Positions 31,018-35,025 of a stretch of DNA of 35,025 nucleotides are shown in pieces (within the stretch, counting starts at the first letter, position 1; each line of letters starts with the position of its first letter). Origin of the DNA: Elusimicrobia bacterium UBA5214. GTDB lineage: Bacteria > Elusimicrobiota > UBA5214. Made by a program: the position numbers and the translations under genes. The stretch is taken from the NCBI GenBank assembly GCA_002412545.1, contig DHVG01000020.1, positions 1 through 35,025 on the forward strand, in the 5' to 3' direction. Below the pieces are notes generated by a model. It worked only from the letters and a program-made list of their open reading frames with translations. It ran no database searches and was not told the origin of the DNA.

Positions 31018-31833
31018 TCAAACTTTTTTTAATTGTGAAATTGGTTTTACAATTTTTATTAGTTTATCTTTTCCTAATCCTTCAATAAAGGGCCTTGGGC
31101 AACCTACTTCCTTCTCCCAAAATTCATCACTACTAAATACCTCAATCACTAATGGAAAATCTCCGTCCTGAGAATAGAGAACACCACCGGGTACAATCAA
31201 GGGATATAAGTATTTAAGACAAGTTTTCGTTGAGGAAGCTAAATCAACATCGAGATATGCCCCACATATTTTGTAAGAAAAAATGGGCATTGTATCTTCA
31301 AACCAACCTTTGATAAATTTACAAACTTCTATTTCGCCATATTTTTCGATATTTCTTAATACTTCATCAAAAGTTCCGCAATAGATACCTCCTTTAAACC
31401 AATCTTTTATCGAGTGACCAAGTACGCTTTTGTCATGAGGTTCTTCATTCTCGGGAAGCCCTTGAAATGAATCAAATACTACCAGCTGTCTATTCGCCAA
31501 TTTTGCTCCAATGCTAAATTTAGCTGCGCTTCCCCCCTTATATGAACCTGCTTCTACTATGCATCCTTCTATGGTTGAGGGGATAGAAAGAAAAGAGTTA
31601 ATAAAAGAGATTATTTGGGCCTCGGTATGCGGACACTCGATGTTTATAGATATTCTCTTTAACCTATACGCGAATCGAACTCGTTGGAAATAAAGCATCT
31701 TGGGTACGTGTGGTAGGAAAACTATAAACCCCATTAAATCCAAGTATTTATAAATGAACTTTAACTGTTTTAGCAGCGGCTCTGGTAGCACTCTTTTGAG
31801 TACCGACTTAAGCTTTCCAATAACATCTTTCAT
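31018..31833 (-). CDS. TylF/MycF-family O-methyltransferase
   Basis: A 271-residue class I SAM methyltransferase of the TylF (macrocin O-methyltransferase) family. Motifs: IVEAGSYKGGSAAKFS (SAM loop), LVVFDSFQGLPENEE, FIKGWFEDTMP, and GAYLDVDLASSTKTCLKYLYPL followed by PGGVLYSQDGD, the metal-binding acidic pair of the family. Family members methylate sugar hydroxyls with Mg2+. It lies between the PEP mutase fusion and the decarboxylase genes, so it may methylate the glycan that receives the phosphonate, or the phosphonate alcohol; both are inference. GGAG precedes the ATG. Confidence 0.9.
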   Translation of the reverse strand: MKDVIGKLKSVLKRVLPEPLLKQLKFIYKYLDLMGFIVFLPHVPKMLYFQRVRFAYRLKRISINIECPHTEAQIISFINSFLSIPSTIEGCIVEAGSYKGGSAAKFSIGAKLANRQLVVFDSFQGLPENEEPHDKSVLGHSIKDWFKGGIYCGTFDEVLRNIEKYGEIEVCKFIKGWFEDTMPIFSYKICGAYLDVDLASSTKTCLKYLYPLIVPGGVLYSQDGDFPLVIEVFSSDEFWEKEVGCPRPFIEGLGKDKLIKIVKPISQLKKV

Positions 31834-31868
31834 TTTTTAAACTCCATTTTTGTTTTCTAAAATTATTG

Positions 31869-31931
31869 CTAAGATAACACTTGTTCATGTGAAGAATTAC
31901 CACCTGCAATGTAGTCATATTTCTTTTTCAT
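31869..31931 (-). CDS. 20-residue ORF coupled to the PEP mutase gene
   Basis: The ATG of this tiny frame overlaps the stop of the PEP mutase fusion as ATGA, a pattern typical of real coupled genes. It reads MKKKYDYIAGGNSSHEQVLS then stops. I do not recognise it. It may be the 5' end of a gene lost by deletion, or chance. The remaining bases up to the TylF-like start are AT-rich. Confidence 0.25.
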   Translation of the reverse strand: MKKKYDYIAGGNSSHEQVLS

Positions 31932-33202
31932 ACTAATCCATATTTCCTATCGATTTCTTCTGCTTCTCTAATCGGCGTTAAATTTCTTAAATCGTCCAAT
32001 GTGGCTGAGAGCCCTTTTTCTATCGGCTCAACACAATCATGTAATTTAATAATTTTTAAACATTCTCTCACTGCCTTAATTTTAACTCTTTCTGTTTGAT
32101 TTGCTAAGATTATCATTGAGAATCCTGCATCAAATAATTGTTTATTCATAATATGTGGAAACTTAGTTGGAACTATGACTAAAGGAGTATTCAAATTCCA
32201 ATGTTTGGGTATTTCCAATGCTTCTTTACCTGAAAGTTCTCTACTATGTATTAAAATCATATCTGCTCCAGATTTAACATAGTATTTTGCTCTTCTAATT
32301 GCTTCTTTAATCCCATAACCTCTTATTAATGCTTCAGTTCGTGCTATTATTACGAACTCTTTTGTCTTTTGTGCATCTTTCCCAGCTCTAATTTTCGCTC
32401 CATGTTGCTCCATAGACAATAAAGATAATTTCCCTCCCCATAACGAATTTTCTTTGGGGAAAACATTATCTTCAACACATAGACCAGCACATCCTATTTT
32501 TTCAAATTCTTTTACCGTTCTTATGAAATTATGAATCCCCCCATACCCCGTGTCAACATCTACTATAACTGGAAGAGTTGTAGAATCAACAATTGTTTTG
32601 GTTGTATTTAACATTTCATTCATAGTAATAGTACTATTATCTGCTAAACCCAATCTTGCTGATGCCTCAAATCCAGAAACCCATATCCCATCAAATTCAG
32701 CTTCTTCTATTAATTTTGCAGTGAGAGCGTCACCTGCTGAAATTACTACAAGTTTTTTCTTTTTATCCAATAAATACTTAAGATTTTTTGCTTTTCTTAT
32801 TTCCTTCAATAATTTTGTAGTTGAGATATAAGGATAAGATTCAACCTGCACAACTTTACATAATTTTTTCTCTTTTGCTTTTTGATATAATGGTGGAAGC
32901 CAGTCATCTCCATGAACGGCTATGTTTACATTATATTTTTTCAAATTATCAAACATTGTTGGTTTTCTAAAGTCCATGCAGTCCTCAACAACCATATCAA
33001 CTTCTTTTATAGATTCTATTATCTTTTTTCTATCTTCAAAAGGTACAATTGGCTCTCTTTTATATTTTTTAGCAACATCATCAGGATGCAATCCAATAAT
33101 CAAGAAATCACCCAAATTTTTTGCTTTCTTTATGAATTCTAAATGTCCCCGATGGAACAAATCACCAACCATAGTTGCATAGACTATTTTTTTACCTTTC
33201 AT
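31928..33202 (-). CDS. pepM: Fused cytidylyltransferase - phosphoenolpyruvate mutase (Fom1-like)
   Basis: A 424-residue bifunctional enzyme. Residues 1-135 form a nucleotidyltransferase with His17-x-x-His20 (VGDLFHRGHLEF), GDFLIIGLHPDD and the VPFEDRKKIIESI and STTKLLKEI closings of glycerol-3-phosphate cytidylyltransferase-type domains. Residues 150-424 form a PEP mutase: SAGDALTAKLIEE, VDVDTGYGG (Asp215/Asp217), the diagnostic EDNVFPKENSL (244-254, in place of the KRCGH box of isocitrate lyases) and Arg288 in IARTEA. Fosfomycin Fom1 has this same order and makes phosphonopyruvate and CMP-2-hydroxyethylphosphonate. A strong AGGAGG precedes the ATG. Confidence 0.94.
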   Translation of the reverse strand: MKGKKIVYATMVGDLFHRGHLEFIKKAKNLGDFLIIGLHPDDVAKKYKREPIVPFEDRKKIIESIKEVDMVVEDCMDFRKPTMFDNLKKYNVNIAVHGDDWLPPLYQKAKEKKLCKVVQVESYPYISTTKLLKEIRKAKNLKYLLDKKKKLVVISAGDALTAKLIEEAEFDGIWVSGFEASARLGLADNSTITMNEMLNTTKTIVDSTTLPVIVDVDTGYGGIHNFIRTVKEFEKIGCAGLCVEDNVFPKENSLWGGKLSLLSMEQHGAKIRAGKDAQKTKEFVIIARTEALIRGYGIKEAIRRAKYYVKSGADMILIHSRELSGKEALEIPKHWNLNTPLVIVPTKFPHIMNKQLFDAGFSMIILANQTERVKIKAVRECLKIIKLHDCVEPIEKGLSATLDDLRNLTPIREAEEIDRKYGLV

Positions 33203-33223
33203 TTTTGTTCATTCCTCCTATAA

Positions 33224-33491
33224 TTAAATTCCTCCGAGTTTAAGCATAGATACCTCGGCACATTCCTCCCACGCCCAACTTTTGTCACCAACACTGAGAA
33301 TTGGCACCCCCCTCTTGATTTCAAAAACCATAGAACAACGCGAACATACCAGTTGCTCAGAGTTTTTCTGAGTAAGACAACCATTAGCACAAAGGACAAT
33401 AATAGTTGTTAAAGATAGTTTGTACCAAAGTCTTCTCCTCTGGTTTCTCTATCCCGATAGAAACGCTATGTTTTTGGGTATTTTTTAGCAA
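33224..33491 (-). pseudogene. Frameshifted Trm112-like zinc-ribbon protein
   Basis: From a TTG at 33491, one frame reads EKPEEKTLVQTIFNNYYCPLC then hits TAA at 33384. Removing one base there (TGC-T-AAT) rejoins the next frame NGCLTQKNSEQLVCSRCSMV and FEIKRGVPILSVGD, ending at 33224. The result has C-x2-C ... C-x2-C and the F-x-I-x-x-GVPIL ending of the Trm112 fold. It begins 21 bp after the glycosyltransferase stop and ends 21 bp before the PEP mutase start. A separate frame here (33199-33399) has no recognisable features. Confidence 0.5.
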
Positions 33492-33512
33492 TCGCTGTTA
33501 TTCTGAGATATT

Positions 33513-34706
33513 TTAGCCAGAATACATTTCTTCTTTGTTTAACCATTTTTTCTCCAATAACTGCCATATTGGCTTCTGGACTTCTTGCCAGTAAAACTTT
33601 GTTGATTCCCTTCGTGCAGTTTCTTCCAACCTTCGTCTCAGTTTCTCGTCATTAAGTAACCGCAAAATTGCCTTTGCCCAATCTTCAATACTTTCCGGTG
33701 GAACCAAAAGACCTGTTTCTTCTGATTTGATTACCCGACTAATTCCAGGCAAATCGGAAGCAACTATCGCTTTACCTAAGGACATATATTCAAATATTTT
33801 TAAAGGATATGTATACGGGTAATCACCAATCGGTCTCAATGGACAAACCGCAACTGAAGAACTCGCAATTACTGCAAGTGCTTCAGAATGTGTAACCAGT
33901 CCCTTAATTTCTACTATCTCATTCAATCCAAGCCGGTTGACCTCCTTTACCAACCAATCATGATTGGGTCCAGCAAGTACAAGTTTAACTGAAGGCACGC
34001 TTTTTGACACAAGGGTAACAGCACCTAACAAAGTTCTCACTCCACGGAGTATTGCGCAATCACCTATATAAGCGATAGTTTGAATCTCACCTCTTTTTGT
34101 AATCCTCACCGTATACAGTCCGGTTTCGTCAACTCCATTGGTAATTGCCAAAACTCGTTTGGGATTTATTTTGTAGCGTTTAAGAATTGAAGGTTCAAGA
34201 GCACAAACTAAAGCGTCCGCTTGTTGCAAAATTAAGCAACAAATTGCATTGACCGTTGTAAAATAGATGTATTTGACAAAAGAAAAATGGCATTTGCCAA
34301 AACGCATCTCATTTATATCTTTGGTCAAATCATCCCAGATATCCACGACCCAAGGAAAACCAAATTTCTGAAGCATCCACCCTGCAAGATGAGGAAGTTG
34401 ACCTTGAGCAGTATAAACACACCCAATACTTACCTGTCTTCTCAATTGCAATACACGCCAAACACACCAAAATGGAAATATAATTCTATCTAAATATAAG
34501 TTTCTAAGTGGACATATTCCAATTCTTTTTACCAGCATCCGAATTTCATCAAGAGGCACGGGAGTTTGGGAATAGAGATAAACCGGATATCGGCGAGCAA
34601 GACCGATAAATCTCTGGTAAGGAACTTGATTTGTTTTAGTTTTTTTCTCTTTCTCCCTGTATACTCCGTAACATAGATAAACTAAACCTAAAGTTTTTTC
34701 TTTCAT
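33513..34706 (-). CDS. GT4 glycosyltransferase
   Basis: A 397-residue GT-B glycosyltransferase. The N-terminal half has unusual GVYREKEKKTKTNQVPYQRF and VDIWDDLTKDINEMRFGKC. The donor half has TIAYIGDCAILRGVRTLLGA, KLVLAGPNHDWL, IEIKGLV-type strand, and YPLKIFEYMSLGKAIVASDLPG with the GT4 E-x7 region. The start is ATG 34706; a TTG at 34718 lies inside the preceding FkbM gene. The ATG overlaps the FkbM-frame TGA stop (ATGA), so coupling with an intact ancestor of that gene is likely. No 7-bp arrays are present. Confidence 0.9.
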   Translation of the reverse strand: MKEKTLGLVYLCYGVYREKEKKTKTNQVPYQRFIGLARRYPVYLYSQTPVPLDEIRMLVKRIGICPLRNLYLDRIIFPFWCVWRVLQLRRQVSIGCVYTAQGQLPHLAGWMLQKFGFPWVVDIWDDLTKDINEMRFGKCHFSFVKYIYFTTVNAICCLILQQADALVCALEPSILKRYKINPKRVLAITNGVDETGLYTVRITKRGEIQTIAYIGDCAILRGVRTLLGAVTLVSKSVPSVKLVLAGPNHDWLVKEVNRLGLNEIVEIKGLVTHSEALAVIASSSVAVCPLRPIGDYPYTYPLKIFEYMSLGKAIVASDLPGISRVIKSEETGLLVPPESIEDWAKAILRLLNDEKLRRRLEETARRESTKFYWQEVQKPIWQLLEKKWLNKEEMYSG

Positions 34707-35025
34707 TTTTTTACGCAAAACAAATTTGTGAATTCTACTTTGGGAATTTCATCTATTGTGGTGATAAACTTTAACTGTTTTGCTTTCTCATTTATCCAGT
34801 AAACTTGAAAACCAAAATCTTTAAGTTTTGCCAAAAGTCGTTTCGCACATTAGATGGGTTGCTCTACTCTTTTGGGGAAGAATTCAATAAAGAGTTTTAA
34901 GTTGTTTTTTTCTATTATTCCACGCATTCCGTCAAGAATTATTTCTTCTGCTCCTTCTACATCTACTTTTACTACATCAATTTTATTTTCTTTATCCTTA
35001 AAAAAATTGTCAAGCGTTAAAGGAA
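34703..35025 (-). pseudogene. FkbM-family methyltransferase with in-frame stop (5' end outside window)
   Basis: The minus strand enters from the right edge reading LTLDNFFKDKENKIDVVKVD then VEGAEEIILDGMRG and LKLFIEFFPKRVEQPI, the diagnostic FkbM core (LD-x-F, K-x-D-V-EG-x-E, E-F-x-P). A TAA follows at 34850-34852. The same frame then continues for 48 codons, CAKRLLAKLKDFGFQVYWIN to VEFTNLFCVKK, which is the expected FkbM C-terminus, and ends in a TGA overlapping the next gene. So a single nonsense codon splits an otherwise good frame. Sequencing error is possible. Confidence 0.7.

Noticed and set aside
31018..31833. Phosphonate-specific O-methyltransferase (DhpI type) for the methyltransferase in the phosphonate operon
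   Set aside because: The motifs are of the TylF sugar O-methyltransferase family, not DhpI; the substrate is left open.
31928..33202. Isocitrate or methylisocitrate lyase for the C-terminal domain of the fusion
   Set aside because: The K-x-C-G-H catalytic box is absent and EDNVFPKENS of PEP mutase is present.
33199..33399. Minus-strand ORF of 66 codons with a TTG start
   Set aside because: It is the third frame over the frameshifted zinc-ribbon gene and shows no family features; the Cys motif is in the other two frames.

Overview
The window carries a bacterial genome segment in which every supported protein gene and every tRNA lies on the minus strand, so the biological reading order runs from high to low coordinates. 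The mix of genes (methyl-accepting chemotaxis protein and CheW, trigger factor, ClpP, Lon, a WecA/TagO-type lipid carrier transferase, ABC exporter) and the modest GC content suggest an envelope-polysaccharide-making, chemotactic bacterium from a poorly cultivated lineage. The abundance of short palindromic and 7-bp tandem repeats is of a kind seen in some candidate phyla and in cyanobacteria. The sequence alone does not fix the phylum. tRNA genes do not encode CCA.

Layout in coordinate order: (1) 1-2.8 kb: a truncated chemoreceptor with a c-type haem motif, CheW and a coiled-coil protein. (2) 2.8-3.04 kb: tRNA-Glu and tRNA-Lys. (3) 3.1-5.6 kb: a membrane-anchored TPR protein, a 160-bp inverted-repeat element, and an ABC-2 permease/ATPase pair. 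(4) 5.7-8.5 kb: SerA and a class V aminotransferase, probably a serine/glycine module. (5) 8.7-12.9 kb: tig-clpP-lon proteostasis genes. (6) 12.9-14.0 kb: intact tRNA-Leu, -Lys, -Arg and -His among about ten truncated tRNA pieces, many joined to the same 9-mer CCCCGCACC. (7) 14.0-27.8 kb: a large surface-polysaccharide locus (response regulator, WecA-like transferase, PIG-L deacetylase, ExeA-like ATPase, WbqC-like protein, PHP protein, DegT aminotransferase, several GT4 glycosyltransferases, methyltransferase, AsnB). Many of these reading frames contain in-frame 7-bp tandem arrays or palindromic repeats. (8) 28.1-33.2 kb: a compact, repeat-free block that looks like a phosphonate pathway. (9) 33.2-35.0 kb: a frameshifted zinc-ribbon gene, a GT4 glycosyltransferase and an FkbM methyltransferase with an in-frame stop.

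The most interesting system is block 8. A cytidylyltransferase-PEP mutase fusion with the architecture of Fom1, a two-subunit phosphonopyruvate decarboxylase, and an iron-dependent alcohol dehydrogenase with all four metal ligands would together make 2-hydroxyethylphosphonate and activate it as the CMP ester. A CDP-glycerol-glycerophosphotransferase-like enzyme at the end of the same operon could then place the phosphonate on a surface glycan. This is inferred from family knowledge and gene order. Broken genes on both sides, and the lack of the 7-bp repeats that fill the neighbouring genes, suggest the block was acquired as a unit.
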